From Microbulbifer sp. Q7 (GTDB lineage: Bacteria; Pseudomonadota; Gammaproteobacteria; Pseudomonadales; Cellvibrionaceae), in the NCBI RefSeq assembly GCF_001639145.1, contig NZ_LROY01000002.1:342501-406500 (forward strand): a stretch of DNA of 64,000 bases, given 5' to 3'. The translations under genes were made by a program, and so were the position numbers. The notes under the pieces are model-generated. The model was not told where the DNA came from. It ran no database searches and worked only from the letters and a program-made list of their open reading frames with translations. Of this stretch, positions 33,961-44,215 are shown in pieces (the stretch's first letter is position 1; every line of letters starts with the position of its first letter).

Positions 33961-34536
33961 GTGAAATATCAGGTTCAGTCAGGATGGCTGTCCGGCGTGC
34001 GCCGGGTACCCAGCCCACACTGCAACAGTCGCCCGGACGATGCGGAAGTGGACCTGCTGGTGATTCACAGTATCAGCCTTCCGCCGGGCCAATACGGTGG
34101 CTCCTACATTGATGAGTTCTTTCTTGGCCATCTGGATATCGATGCCCATCCCTACTTTTCCGAAATCGGCACCCTGCAGGTGTCTGCCCACTTTTTGATC
34201 GATCGCAACGGTCGGGTTACGCAGTATGTACCGCTCACCGAGCGCGCTTGGCATGCGGGCCAGTCCACATTCTGTGGACGGGAAAACTGCAATGATTTCT
34301 CCATCGGCATCGAACTGGAGGGACTGGATACGGACACCTTCACGCCTGCACAGTATCAGTCCCTGGCCGAGGTGACGCAGGCGATCATGGCGGCTTACCC
34401 GGCGATTGACCGCTCGCGCATCACCGGGCACTCGGATATCGCTCCCGGCAGAAAGCTGGACCCGGGCCCCGGATTTGACTGGGATCTGTACTTCAGGCGA
34501 TTGCAGCAGGTTCAGGGAGATGACCCCGCGGGCTAA
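33961..34536 (+). CDS. ampD: 1,6-anhydro-N-acetylmuramyl-L-alanine amidase AmpD
   Basis: AmpD is the cytoplasmic zinc amidase that removes the stem peptide from anhydro-muropeptides during wall recycling. Its loss raises ampC expression in many bacteria. The 191-residue protein has the zinc ligand region LLVIHSISLPPG (His at about 34), then VSAHFLIDRNG, the WHAGQS motif, and ITGHSDIAPGRKLDPGP with the second and third ligands. The start is GTG 33961. It is followed by ampE. Confidence 0.96.
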   Translation: MKYQVQSGWLSGVRRVPSPHCNSRPDDAEVDLLVIHSISLPPGQYGGSYIDEFFLGHLDIDAHPYFSEIGTLQVSAHFLIDRNGRVTQYVPLTERAWHAGQSTFCGRENCNDFSIGIELEGLDTDTFTPAQYQSLAEVTQAIMAAYPAIDRSRITGHSDIAPGRKLDPGPGFDWDLYFRRLQQVQGDDPAG

Positions 34537-34609
34537 CCGCCGTTGTGTGGCAGGGCGGTGTGCGCACCGTTTGCCGGTATAAAAATCGAATAACTGACGA
34601 GGGGGCGCT

Positions 34610-35539
34610 ATGGCGCTGTTGATTGTGCTGTTGGCATTGGGTCTGGTGCAGATCTGGGGTTCAGGTGGCCCGCTGCAGCGGGACGGATGGTTTTCTCACT
34701 GGGCCAACTTTATTTATGGCCGCGGTGTAGTGCAGGGCAAGTCTGGCATTGGTTTTGGCCTGCTGGTACTGCTCCCGGTGCTGGGTACCGCCATTGTGCT
34801 CGCTTTTGCCGAGGCCATGCTGGGGTGGCTGGGGGTTCTGCTGGTCAGTGTCCCGGTATTGCTCTATAGCTTTGGGCGCGGCAACTTTAACGAGGCGCTG
34901 GCGGGGTATTTGCGGGCCTGGTACCAAGGCGATCTTGATGAGGCCAAAAAGGCCGCCGAGCCGTTGATGGAACCCGCGGAAATAGTGCGTGCGCAGAGTA
35001 TTTCCAGCGCACAGGAACTGCACGGTATGGTGTTCAGGGCCGCCGCCTACCGCGCGTTTGAGCGATTGTTTGCGGTGCTCTTCTGGTTTCTGTTGCTGGG
35101 GATTCCTGGCGCAATGCTCTACCGGCTTAGCCACCTGGCGCACACAGAACTCAGCAAGGCCTCCCTGTCCGAGGAGGGCGGCGCCCTGGCCGCCGGTACT
35201 GCTGACCAGGGGCTCGCTGCCCGCTGGCTGTGGTTGATCGAGTGGATGCCGGTGCGTGCGATCGGCTTCAGCCTCGCCATCGTGGGGAATTTTGCCGGCT
35301 GTTACCGGGCGTGGCGTGACCACCTGACTTGCAAGCACAGCTCCACGGAAGAGGTGCTGGAGCACTACCTCGAAGGCGCGCTTGGTGGCATCGATAGCAG
35401 TGAGTGCAGCGCCGGTGCCGCCGTGAGTGAGGGGCAGCGTCTGTGTGGTGCCGAAATTGAAGGTATGCAGGCATTGCTGTCCCGCGCACTGCTCATGTGG
35501 GTGACGCTGATGGCGTTGTACGGGTTATTCGCCAGCTAA
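34610..35539 (+). CDS. ampE: AmpE-like inner membrane protein
   Basis: The 309-residue protein is slightly longer than E. coli AmpE. It has helices near residues 1-15, 45-85, 150-170, 205-230 and at the C-terminus. It contains the family pattern YSFGRGNF near residue 84 and FRAAAYRAFERLFAVLFWF near residue 142. AmpE is thought to be a sensor or modulator of cell-wall and beta-lactam signalling, and its place directly after ampD supports the call. Confidence 0.88.
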   Translation: MALLIVLLALGLVQIWGSGGPLQRDGWFSHWANFIYGRGVVQGKSGIGFGLLVLLPVLGTAIVLAFAEAMLGWLGVLLVSVPVLLYSFGRGNFNEALAGYLRAWYQGDLDEAKKAAEPLMEPAEIVRAQSISSAQELHGMVFRAAAYRAFERLFAVLFWFLLLGIPGAMLYRLSHLAHTELSKASLSEEGGALAAGTADQGLAARWLWLIEWMPVRAIGFSLAIVGNFAGCYRAWRDHLTCKHSSTEEVLEHYLEGALGGIDSSECSAGAAVSEGQRLCGAEIEGMQALLSRALLMWVTLMALYGLFAS

Positions 35540-35632
35540 TTGACCGCAGGAGTGCCCGAATCGGTATGCCGGATGAATTCTTCGTGTGACGGGTCCATGT
35601 AGAGACCGGTTGAATGACTTGCTGGAGATTGT

Positions 35633-36652
35633 GTGACAGACGGCGGTAATAAGCGGGGCTCGGGCGCTTCCGGCCAGAATCGTGTGGACCTGCCGGTGGC
35701 GGCGGATGTGTTTGCTGCCGCCGAGCGTATTGCCGGCCAGATTCACCGCACACCACTGATGACGTCTGCCAGCCTCAATACGTTGCTGGGGGCCGACCTC
35801 TACTTCAAGTGTGAGCATTTGCAGAAAGTCGGTGCATTCAAGGCCCGTGGCGCGAGTAATGCGGTATTACAGGTGCCGGATGGCACAGAAATTGTGGCCA
35901 CGCATTCCTCCGGCAACCACGGTGCCGCACTGGCGTGGGCGGCAGCGCAGCAGGGGCTTCGTTGCAAAGTGGTGATGCCGGAAAATGCGCCCGGGGTTAA
36001 AAAGTCGGCGGTTGCCGCCTATGGTGCCGAAATCATTTTCTGCGAACCGACACTGCAGGCGCGGGAGGCCACGCTGCAGGCCGTAGTGCAGTCTTCCGGT
36101 GCACACGTGATCCCCCCGTTTGATGACGCGCGCATTATCGCCGGCCAGGGCACCGTGGCGCAGGAGATCGTAGGGCAGTGCCGGGAGCTGGGGTTTGCGC
36201 CAGACTTGATTGTGGCGCCGGTCGGCGGTGGTGGGTTACTCGCAGGCATCGGTCTTGCCGTGTCTGCTTTGGCACCGGACATTAAAGTCTTGGGGGCAGA
36301 GCCCGCGGGCGCCGACGACGCGCAGCGCTCGTTTCGCAGCGGTGTGCGGGTCACCGAGCAGCAGCCACAGACCATGGCCGATGGCCTGCGCACGACACTG
36401 GGCGAACGGAATTTCGTGCTGATACGCCGCTGTGTGCAGGATGTGGTTACCGTTTCGGAAGCCGCCATCGCTGAAGCGCTCGAGTTGTTGTGGCGCCGGA
36501 CGAAACAGTTTGTGGAGCCGTCCGCGGCGGTGGGGCTGGCTGCGGTGATGGCGCACCCGGCGCGCTTTCGCAACAAGCGCGCCGTGATCGTACTGACCGG
36601 CGGTAATATGGATATCGCAGCGGCCGCCAGTCTGGTGGCAGGCCGCTCCTGA
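35633..36652 (+). CDS. PLP-dependent threonine/serine dehydratase-like enzyme
   Basis: The 339-residue fold-type II PLP enzyme has the Schiff-base lysine in KVGAFKARGA near residue 69, THSSGNHGAALA binding the cofactor phosphate side, and the glycine loop VGGGGLLAGI near residue 199. Similar enzymes include threonine dehydratase, serine racemase and 3-hydroxyaspartate dehydratase. There is no C-terminal ACT domain, so it is probably a catabolic type or a racemase. The GTG start at 35633 follows a GGAG site. Confidence 0.8.
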   Translation: MTDGGNKRGSGASGQNRVDLPVAADVFAAAERIAGQIHRTPLMTSASLNTLLGADLYFKCEHLQKVGAFKARGASNAVLQVPDGTEIVATHSSGNHGAALAWAAAQQGLRCKVVMPENAPGVKKSAVAAYGAEIIFCEPTLQAREATLQAVVQSSGAHVIPPFDDARIIAGQGTVAQEIVGQCRELGFAPDLIVAPVGGGGLLAGIGLAVSALAPDIKVLGAEPAGADDAQRSFRSGVRVTEQQPQTMADGLRTTLGERNFVLIRRCVQDVVTVSEAAIAEALELLWRRTKQFVEPSAAVGLAAVMAHPARFRNKRAVIVLTGGNMDIAAAASLVAGRS

Positions 36653-36725
36653 CCCGGCCACTGCGGGTTGAAATTGGGTAGCAAGCGCGCATTGCCATCG
36701 CGTTGATACAGGTTTCGAGGACGCC

Positions 36726-37391
36726 ATGAACAACGACACCAGTCACAGCAAATCTCTGGCGGGAGACCCGGGTGGCTCGGGACGGCCTGCTACACTGTTG
36801 GCAATTCTGCGGTTGTCGCGGTTATCGGTCATGACCCTGGTGATGACAGCGCTGATGACCTCGATGCTGTGGGCGCCCAGTGCCAGTGCAGAGCAAAAAG
36901 AAGGGGCTTTTCGGTTGGCCTCTAGCACCCTGCAAGCAGGGGGGCGAATGCCGAAGGCGCAGCTTTACTATGGCTTTGGTTGCAGTGGCGAGAATATCTC
37001 TCCAGAGCTGCATTGGCAGGGCGCTCCGCAAGGTACCCGTAGTTTTGCAGTGGTCATGCATGACCCGGATGCCCCGACCGGCAGTGGCTGGTGGCACTGG
37101 GTGGTATTCAATATTCCCGCGGACGTGACGGCACTGCCCGAGGGCGCGGGGGATCCCAAGTCCGGGCTGATCCCGGAGGCGATTCAAAGTCGCACGGATT
37201 TTGGTAGTCCCGGCTATGGCGGCGCCTGCCCGCCGGAGGGGCACGGCGACCACCGTTACCAGTTCCGGGTCTATGCGCTCAAAGTAGAGCAGTTGGCACT
37301 GGACGAAAACACGTCGGCAGCGATGGTGGCCTATCAGATCAATGCCAATAAACTGGCCGAGGCGCAACTGGAAGTGACGTTCGGACGTTGA
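36726..37391 (+). CDS. YbhB/YbcL-type PEBP family protein, probably exported
   Basis: The 221-residue protein has an N-terminal hydrophilic stretch and then a hydrophobic signal segment ending ...SASA at about residue 56. It continues with the phosphatidylethanolamine-binding-protein fold: GENISPELHW, FAVVMHDPDAPTGSGWWHWVVFNIP (in two parts) and the GYGGACPPEGHGDHRY signature. The role of bacterial PEBP proteins is unclear. It sits between the dehydratase and the ampG-like gene. Confidence 0.88.
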   Translation: MNNDTSHSKSLAGDPGGSGRPATLLAILRLSRLSVMTLVMTALMTSMLWAPSASAEQKEGAFRLASSTLQAGGRMPKAQLYYGFGCSGENISPELHWQGAPQGTRSFAVVMHDPDAPTGSGWWHWVVFNIPADVTALPEGAGDPKSGLIPEAIQSRTDFGSPGYGGACPPEGHGDHRYQFRVYALKVEQLALDENTSAAMVAYQINANKLAEAQLEVTFGR

Positions 37392-37472
37392 CGCCGGCAT
37401 ACGCCGGTGTACCGCCATTCGCGGCACACAACGACCGGCAAGCCAATAAAAGAAAGGAAGCAAAGCCTGCCC

Positions 37473-38834
37473 ATGCAAAATCAAACGATGACCTGGGGAG
37501 AAGCGCTCAAGGTTTATACTCGGCCAAAAGTTCTGGCGATGTTTTTTTTCGGGATATCCGCCGGCCTGCCACTGCTGCTGGTTTTTTCCACCCTTACTGC
37601 CTGGTTGCGGGATTACGGTATCAGCCGCACCACTATCGGGTTCACCGCCTGGATAGGTATTACCTTCTCGATCAAGTTCATCTGGGCGCCCATCATCGAC
37701 TCTCTGCGTATACCGGTGCTCACCGGTGTCATGGGTAAACGACGCAGCTGGATACTGGTGTCGCAGATCGGCGTGGCCTGTGGCCTGTTTGCCATGAGCC
37801 AGCTCAATCCGCAGCTGGCGCTTCCCGCCGTGTTCGGTTTCGGCATTCTGGTGGCATTTTGCTCTGCTTCCCAGGATGTCGTCATTGATGCCTATCGCAT
37901 CGAGGCGGTGGACACCGAGTTTCAGGGTGCCATGGCAGCGATGTATGTGTTCGGTTACCGGGTAGCTCTGCTCATTGCCGGCGCAGGTGCACTGTTTATC
38001 GCCGAGTACGCCAGCTGGAGTGCGGCTTACATGGCCATGGCAGCGTTGATGGCGGTGGGAATCCTCACCACGCTGCTGGTGGCGGAACCGGACCACAACA
38101 AAGTGCGGGCACAGAATGAGGCGTTCCAGCACACGTGGGTCGACCGGGTACTCGGCAGTGGTAAACATGGAAAAGTGAGCGAGTGGTTTGTGCGCGCGGT
38201 TGCCTGCCCGTTTATCGAGTTTTTCGAGCGCAATGGTCGCTTCGCGATTGTGCTGCTGTTGTTCATCGGCATTTACCGCGTGAGCGATATCGCCATGGGC
38301 GTTATGGCAAACCCCTTTTATCTCGACCTGGGCTTCAGCAAGGATGATATCGCCCAGATCGGCAAGCTGTTCGGCTTTGTCTGTACCATGATCGGGGCCT
38401 TTGTTGGCGGTGCCCTGGTGGTGCGCTTCGGTATTTTGCGGCCATTGATTCTGGGTGCGGTGATGGTGGCGGCGACCAACCTGCTGTTTGCCCACCTCGC
38501 AACCCTGGGGCCGGACAAAACCTGGCTGGCGATCGTGATCAGTGCGGATAATATCAGTGCCGGTATCTCCAATTCCGTGTTTATCGCCTTCCTGTCGAGT
38601 CTGGTCAATCAAACCTACACTGCGACTCAATATGCGTTGTTCAGTTCACTGATGACCCTGCCGGGCAAATTTATCAGCGGTTTCTCCGGTATTGTGGTGG
38701 ATGCGCAAGGTTACGAGTCGTTCTTTATCATGGTGGCGATTCTCGGTATTCCCGCAGTACTGCTGGCGATTTACATCTGGTACCGCAACCGGGATGAGGA
38801 AGCGGCAAAAGACAACGAGGCCGCACCGGGATGA
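37473..38834 (+). CDS. ampG: AmpG-like muropeptide permease (MFS)
   Basis: The 453-residue twelve-helix transporter begins MQNQTMTWGEALKVYTRPKV. It shows the AmpG signature FFGISAGLPLLLVFSTL near residue 25, then FIWAPIIDSLRIP and ASQDVVIDAYRIE. AmpG imports GlcNAc-anhydroMurNAc peptides for recycling, the substrates that AmpD later processes. ATG 37473 is preceded by GGAAG; an in-frame start at 37407 adds residues not seen in the family. Confidence 0.9.
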   Translation: MQNQTMTWGEALKVYTRPKVLAMFFFGISAGLPLLLVFSTLTAWLRDYGISRTTIGFTAWIGITFSIKFIWAPIIDSLRIPVLTGVMGKRRSWILVSQIGVACGLFAMSQLNPQLALPAVFGFGILVAFCSASQDVVIDAYRIEAVDTEFQGAMAAMYVFGYRVALLIAGAGALFIAEYASWSAAYMAMAALMAVGILTTLLVAEPDHNKVRAQNEAFQHTWVDRVLGSGKHGKVSEWFVRAVACPFIEFFERNGRFAIVLLLFIGIYRVSDIAMGVMANPFYLDLGFSKDDIAQIGKLFGFVCTMIGAFVGGALVVRFGILRPLILGAVMVAATNLLFAHLATLGPDKTWLAIVISADNISAGISNSVFIAFLSSLVNQTYTATQYALFSSLMTLPGKFISGFSGIVVDAQGYESFFIMVAILGIPAVLLAIYIWYRNRDEEAAKDNEAAPG

Positions 38835-38953
38835 CCCGAAGGTTGCTGTCGGTTTTGCTCTCGGTTTTCCTTGCGGCCTCGCTTCCGGTGTTCCTGTCGG
38901 CGTTCCCCTCGACCCGCGTATAACCCCTGATCCGTGGGTAGTCATTGCGCGGA

Positions 38954-39331
38954 TCAGAGCTCTCCGGGTTTCGGCCATCCATAGTGGCTCAAGTCGACTT
39001 TTCCCTTTACTGGAGTCACACCTTCCTCCCGTAGCAACGTCCACTGACGCTGTGCAGCGGGCTCGGGCAGGGATATCCGGCCCTGGGCATTGATCACGCG
39101 GTGCCACGGTAGGCGGGTATCGCGCGGGAGTCTCCGCAGTGTCTGCCCCACAAGCCGCGCCGCCCTTGGCAGGCCGGCCAATTCGGCTAATCCCCCGTAG
39201 GTAACCACCCGTCCCACCGGGACCTGTGCAAGTGCAAGGCAGATGCGAGTTGTGGCATCATGCCCCCTGTTTTTTGTGCTGTGCAGATCTCGGTCTGGTG
39301 AATCGATACTGCTATCTGATTTATCGGTCAA
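38954..39331 (-). CDS. Alkyltransferase-like (ATL) DNA-binding protein
   Basis: The 125-residue protein matches the C-terminal DNA-binding domain of O6-alkylguanine-DNA alkyltransferase, but the active-site PCHRV is replaced by PWHRV with Trp76. That makes it an ATL protein: it binds O6-alkylguanine without repairing it and flags the lesion for nucleotide excision repair. TYGGLAELAGLP and GRISLPEPAAQ are typical. The start is TTG 39331, with about 22 poorly conserved N-terminal residues, so the true start is uncertain. Confidence 0.9.
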   Translation of the reverse strand: MTDKSDSSIDSPDRDLHSTKNRGHDATTRICLALAQVPVGRVVTYGGLAELAGLPRAARLVGQTLRRLPRDTRLPWHRVINAQGRISLPEPAAQRQWTLLREEGVTPVKGKVDLSHYGWPKPGEL

Positions 39332-39426
39332 TTTTCTGTCATAACCCCATGCTATCGAAAGGTTGTTTCGTGCTTTCTGCTGTACCCCGAGTTCCCAATT
39401 CCCCGGAAGTTGTTCGCAGGCTTGCC

Positions 39427-40449
39427 ATGCCCAGAGTACTGGCCGGTCTTGTTTTTTCGGTGTTTGCCATGGTCGCCTCCGTCGCCGGAGCGGGGGTTTT
39501 GAGTCTCACCAATGGCGACCGGATTCATGGGGAGCTGGTGGTTGTCGACCGGGATAATGTTATCTGGAGGTCGGAGACCTTCGGCGATATTACCGTAGCC
39601 AAGGAGAAAATCCTCTCGTTGGAGACCGATGAAGACCTGAAGATTGCTGGCCGGGATGAACCTTGCGCGCTGGCGGGGCATCGGCGCCAGCAGTGGGAAC
39701 TGTATTGTGATGAAGGCGACGGCTGGGTGATGGACTTCCCCGCCATTGATCGCGCCGAGCCGTATATCAACTTCGTTGGCAACCCGATTATTTTCCGCGG
39801 TAACGTCGCTGCGTCGGGTGTGTTTGAAGAGGGTAACCGGGATCGGGAAGACTGGGACATCAACGTTAACTTTGATATCCGCAACGGTGACTTCCACCAC
39901 CTGATAGGCACCCAGTACCAGAACCAGAACAGTAGCGAAGTGAGTGATCTGGAAAAGTACCGGCTCAGTTACGACCTGCGGTGGATTTTCGCCGAAAAGT
40001 GGTTCGCGGCAGGCAACAGCTCCCTGCTTCACGAGGAGGCCCGTAACCTGGATCTCAGCTCCACGGTGGGTCTGGGTCTCGGTTACCTGTTTTTCGATAC
40101 CGACAAGTCGGCGCTTTCGATTCAGGGCGGTATAAACAGTCTGAAAGAAGATTATATCGACCCCAGCCTGAACCCCGACCCCAGCAAGCGCTACGGCGCT
40201 GGCCGTGCCGCCTGGGACTTCCGCTACAAGTTCGACCTGGGCCCGGAAGTGTATTACAACCAGGAGCTGTTGCAGTCAATGGATCGCAGTGAAGACTTCC
40301 AGAGTAATGCAGAAATTGGTGTGCGCACGCCGCTGGTGAAAGGCATCCTGATGGAAGTCAAATACGCCTGGCAGTACGACAACACCCCGTCTCTTGACCG
40401 AGAAAAAGAAGATACAAAATTGACGATCGGCGTCGGCTATTCCTGGTAA
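39427..40449 (+). CDS. DUF481 family outer-membrane beta-barrel protein
   Basis: A signal peptide (MPRVLAGLVFSVFAMVASVAG) is followed by LSLTNGDRIHGELVVVDRDN and a small beta domain. The C-terminal half is made of alternating beta strands typical of DUF481, ending TIGVGYSW with a terminal aromatic residue expected for outer-membrane insertion. With ATG 39427 it has 340 residues. Longer starts at 39349 (ATG) and 39370 (GTG) are in frame. The function is unknown. It is divergent from the ATL gene. Confidence 0.83.
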   Translation: MPRVLAGLVFSVFAMVASVAGAGVLSLTNGDRIHGELVVVDRDNVIWRSETFGDITVAKEKILSLETDEDLKIAGRDEPCALAGHRRQQWELYCDEGDGWVMDFPAIDRAEPYINFVGNPIIFRGNVAASGVFEEGNRDREDWDINVNFDIRNGDFHHLIGTQYQNQNSSEVSDLEKYRLSYDLRWIFAEKWFAAGNSSLLHEEARNLDLSSTVGLGLGYLFFDTDKSALSIQGGINSLKEDYIDPSLNPDPSKRYGAGRAAWDFRYKFDLGPEVYYNQELLQSMDRSEDFQSNAEIGVRTPLVKGILMEVKYAWQYDNTPSLDREKEDTKLTIGVGYSW

Positions 40450-40509
40450 TTGACCGCACCGATTGGAGACGATTTTTGACGAGAATATTTGGACTAGATT
40501 GAGGTTTTC

Positions 40510-41271
40510 ATGCAGGTTACTAACAGCATTATTGCCATCACCGGGGCGGGCCAGGGCCTGGGCCGAGCCATGGCCGAGTATCTCGCAGGCCGCGGCGCAC
40601 GCCTTGCACTCATTGACGTCAATCAGGAGCGACTGGACGAGAGCGTCGCCGCCTGCAGCGAAAAGGGCGCGGAGGCGCGGAGCTACGTCATCGATGTGGC
40701 CAATGAGGCCGCGGTAGACGGCGGCTTTGCGGATATCAACCGGGATTTCGGCGGGCTGGATGTGCTGGTGAACAATGCCGGCATTATGCGTGACGGCATG
40801 CTGCTCAAGGTCAAAGATGGCAAGGTGGCCGAGCGTATGTCGCTGGCCCAGTGGCAGTCGGTGATCGACGTCAACTTGACGGGGGTTTTCCTGTGCACCC
40901 GCGCCGCAGCGGCCATCATGGCGGAAAAGGGCGATGGTGGCGTGATCGTCAATATCTCCAGTGTTTCCCGTGCCGGGAATATGGGGCAGACCAACTACTC
41001 CGCATCCAAAGCCGGCGTGGCGACCATGACGGTCACCTGGGCCCGTGAACTGGCCCGTTACGGCGTGCGCGTGGCGGCCATCGCGCCCGGGTTTATCGGT
41101 ACGGATATGGTGGCGCAGATGCGTCCGGAGATCCTCGATGGCTTGGTCAAGCAGGTGCCATTGCGACGGATTGGCGAGCCAGACGAAATTGCCAGCACGG
41201 TTTCGTTTATCATCGAGAACGACTACCTCACCGGCCGTGTGGTGGAAATCGACGGCGGTGCCCGTATGTAA
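40510..41271 (+). CDS. Short-chain dehydrogenase/reductase (FabG-like)
   Basis: The 253-residue protein has the Rossmann motif TGAGQGLGRAMAEYL near residue 11, NNAG near residue 90, the catalytic serine in NISSVSRAG, and the YSASK motif (Tyr and Lys). It ends with the usual LTGRVVEIDGGARM. This matches the 3-oxoacyl-ACP reductase subgroup of SDRs. The true substrate is not determinable, and no other fatty-acid gene is adjacent. GAGG lies five bases before the ATG. Confidence 0.88.
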   Translation: MQVTNSIIAITGAGQGLGRAMAEYLAGRGARLALIDVNQERLDESVAACSEKGAEARSYVIDVANEAAVDGGFADINRDFGGLDVLVNNAGIMRDGMLLKVKDGKVAERMSLAQWQSVIDVNLTGVFLCTRAAAAIMAEKGDGGVIVNISSVSRAGNMGQTNYSASKAGVATMTVTWARELARYGVRVAAIAPGFIGTDMVAQMRPEILDGLVKQVPLRRIGEPDEIASTVSFIIENDYLTGRVVEIDGGARM

Positions 41272-41314
41272 CCCCTCCCTGAGGCAGGTGTTGCCTGCCC
41301 GGAAACTTCGGTCG

Positions 41315-41340
41315 ATGGCGCGGTGAGCGTGCCGCGCCAT
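41315..41340 (+). terminator. GC-rich hairpin after the SDR gene
   Basis: ATGGCGCGG and CCGCGCCAT form a perfect 9-bp stem with an 8-base loop, about 43 bases after the stop. It lacks a T-run, so the terminator call is tentative. Confidence 0.35.
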
Positions 41341-41383
41341 CAACCTACTCCCCGGCGACTGCCGGGTCCTTCAGGAGCCTTGT

Positions 41384-41893
41384 ATGCGCCCTTTACTGCT
41401 TCTCTTTATCGTGATGCCCATCCTCGAGATGTGGGTTCTGATTAGCGTGGGTGAAAAAATCGGAGCGCTGCCCACCATTGGCCTGGTGCTGCTGACGGCC
41501 GTGGTTGGTCTCGCGCTGCTCAAGCGGCAGGGTGTGTCTACCATCATGCGGGCGCAGCAAAAAATGCAGGCCGGTGAAATGCCGGCAAAGGAAATGGCGG
41601 AGGGCATCTTTCTCGCCGTCGGTGGTGCTCTGCTGCTTACCCCGGGGTTCATCACCGACGCCATCGGGTTTGCCTGTCTCATTCCGGGTATTCGCCAGGT
41701 CATCATTGGTCGACTTCTTGGTCACGTGGTGATCGTGCAGACCACGGGCTATACCGCCGGCACACACCGCCAGTCCGGGCATGACCCTTCTCGCCAAGAA
41801 CGCTCCCACGATGTGATCGAAGGCGACTATCAGCGTGAAGACCCGCGAGAAGACCCGCGAGAAGACAAGCGTGATCCCGACAAAAATGACTAA
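41384..41893 (+). CDS. fxsA: FxsA family membrane protein
   Basis: The 169-residue protein begins with a helix containing FIVMPILEMWVLI, then the GLVLLTAVVGLALLKRQG segment. LLLTPGFITDAIGFACLIPGIR is the family signature. FxsA influences phage T7 exclusion by F plasmids when overexpressed in E. coli; its normal role is unclear. The hydrophilic C-terminus has a tandem EDPREDPRED repeat. AGGAG precedes the ATG. It lies directly upstream of groES, as fxsA lies close to groES in E. coli. Confidence 0.9.
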   Translation: MRPLLLLFIVMPILEMWVLISVGEKIGALPTIGLVLLTAVVGLALLKRQGVSTIMRAQQKMQAGEMPAKEMAEGIFLAVGGALLLTPGFITDAIGFACLIPGIRQVIIGRLLGHVVIVQTTGYTAGTHRQSGHDPSRQERSHDVIEGDYQREDPREDPREDKRDPDKND

Positions 41894-41902
41894 ATATTGA
41901 CC

Positions 41903-41926
41903 GGCCTGTCGAGTGACAGGCCTTCT
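41903..41926 (+). terminator. Probable terminator after fxsA
   Basis: GGCCTGTC-gagt-GACAGGCC is followed by TTCT. The stem is perfect but the T-run is short. Confidence 0.55.
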
Positions 41927-41973
41927 GTCGGCCCACTCCCCCCAATTTCCTCCAGTTTTTTTCTCCGCCGCCG

Positions 41974-42001
41974 TTGAAATTTCCCCGGGTCTCCCCCAGA
42001 T
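41974..42001 (+). promoter_or_regulatory. sigma32 (heat-shock) promoter of groESL
   Basis: TTGAAA (41974-41979), a 14-base spacer, then CCCCAGAT (41994-42001) closely follow the RpoH consensus TTGAAA-N11-16-CCCCATnT, about 120 bases before groES. A TTGACA further down (near 42082) could serve a housekeeping promoter, but its -10 is poor. Confidence 0.75.
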
Positions 42002-42121
42002 AGGCTGCACCCCAAGTTTTTCCCGGCCCGACTATCCCGGGCAGGGCTGGCGGAGGGCCCGCAGGGCGGGGCCGAGCCACTTGACATTGCAACCCTAAAT
42101 GACTCATTGGAGAGCCAATCC

Positions 42122-42415
42122 ATGAAAATTCGTCCTTTACACGATCGCGTTGTCGTACGCCGTAAGGAAGAAGAAGAGAAAACTGCTGGTGGCATCGTGC
42201 TGCCGGGTGCAGCAAAAGAAAAGCCGAATCAGGGCGAAGTGGTTGCCGTTGGCGAAGGCAAATTGCTGGATAACGGTGACGTGCGTGCACTCTCTGTAAA
42301 AGTGGGTGACACCGTGGTGTTCGGCCGCTATGCCGACAGCAACACCCTCAAGATGGGCGGCGAAGAGCTGATCATCATGAGCGAAGGCGACATCTACGGC
42401 GTACTGGAAGGCTAA
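42122..42415 (+). CDS. groES: Co-chaperonin GroES
   Basis: GroES is the heptameric lid of the GroEL folding chamber. The 97-residue protein begins [20 protein letters not shown], has the mobile-loop segment [16 protein letters not shown], and ends [17 protein letters not shown] precedes the ATG. It is co-transcribed with groEL 69 bases downstream. Confidence 0.98.
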   Translation: MKIRPLHDRVVVRRKEEEEKTAGGIVLPGAAKEKPNQGEVVAVGEGKLLDNGDVRALSVKVGDTVVFGRYADSNTLKMGGEELIIMSEGDIYGVLEG

Positions 42416-42472
42416 TAGCCCCGGTACTATTCCCGGCGAGCCCGGGCAAGACGCAACCACGAGCAGAATTGA

Positions 42473-44125
<1,653 letters not shown>

Positions 44126-44146
44126 GCCGGCCTAGTAGTCTAACCC

Positions 44147-44177
44147 AAAAAAAACCCCGCTTCGGCGGGGTTTTTTT
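44147..44177 (+). terminator. Rho-independent terminator after groEL
   Basis: AAAAACCCCGC-TTCG-GCGGGGTTTTTTT is a textbook terminator with a UUCG tetraloop. Its A-run could also serve intI, which ends 39 bases away on the opposite strand. Confidence 0.95.
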
Positions 44178-44215
44178 ATGCTTGAAGAAAGCTGGTTCGC
44201 ATGCAGGTCACTGTA

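Noticed and set aside
36822..38630. A 602-codon open frame antisense to the PEBP and ampG-like genes
   Set aside because: It is rich in His, Gln and Arg, as expected from the reverse complement of membrane-protein codons, and it covers two clear genes.
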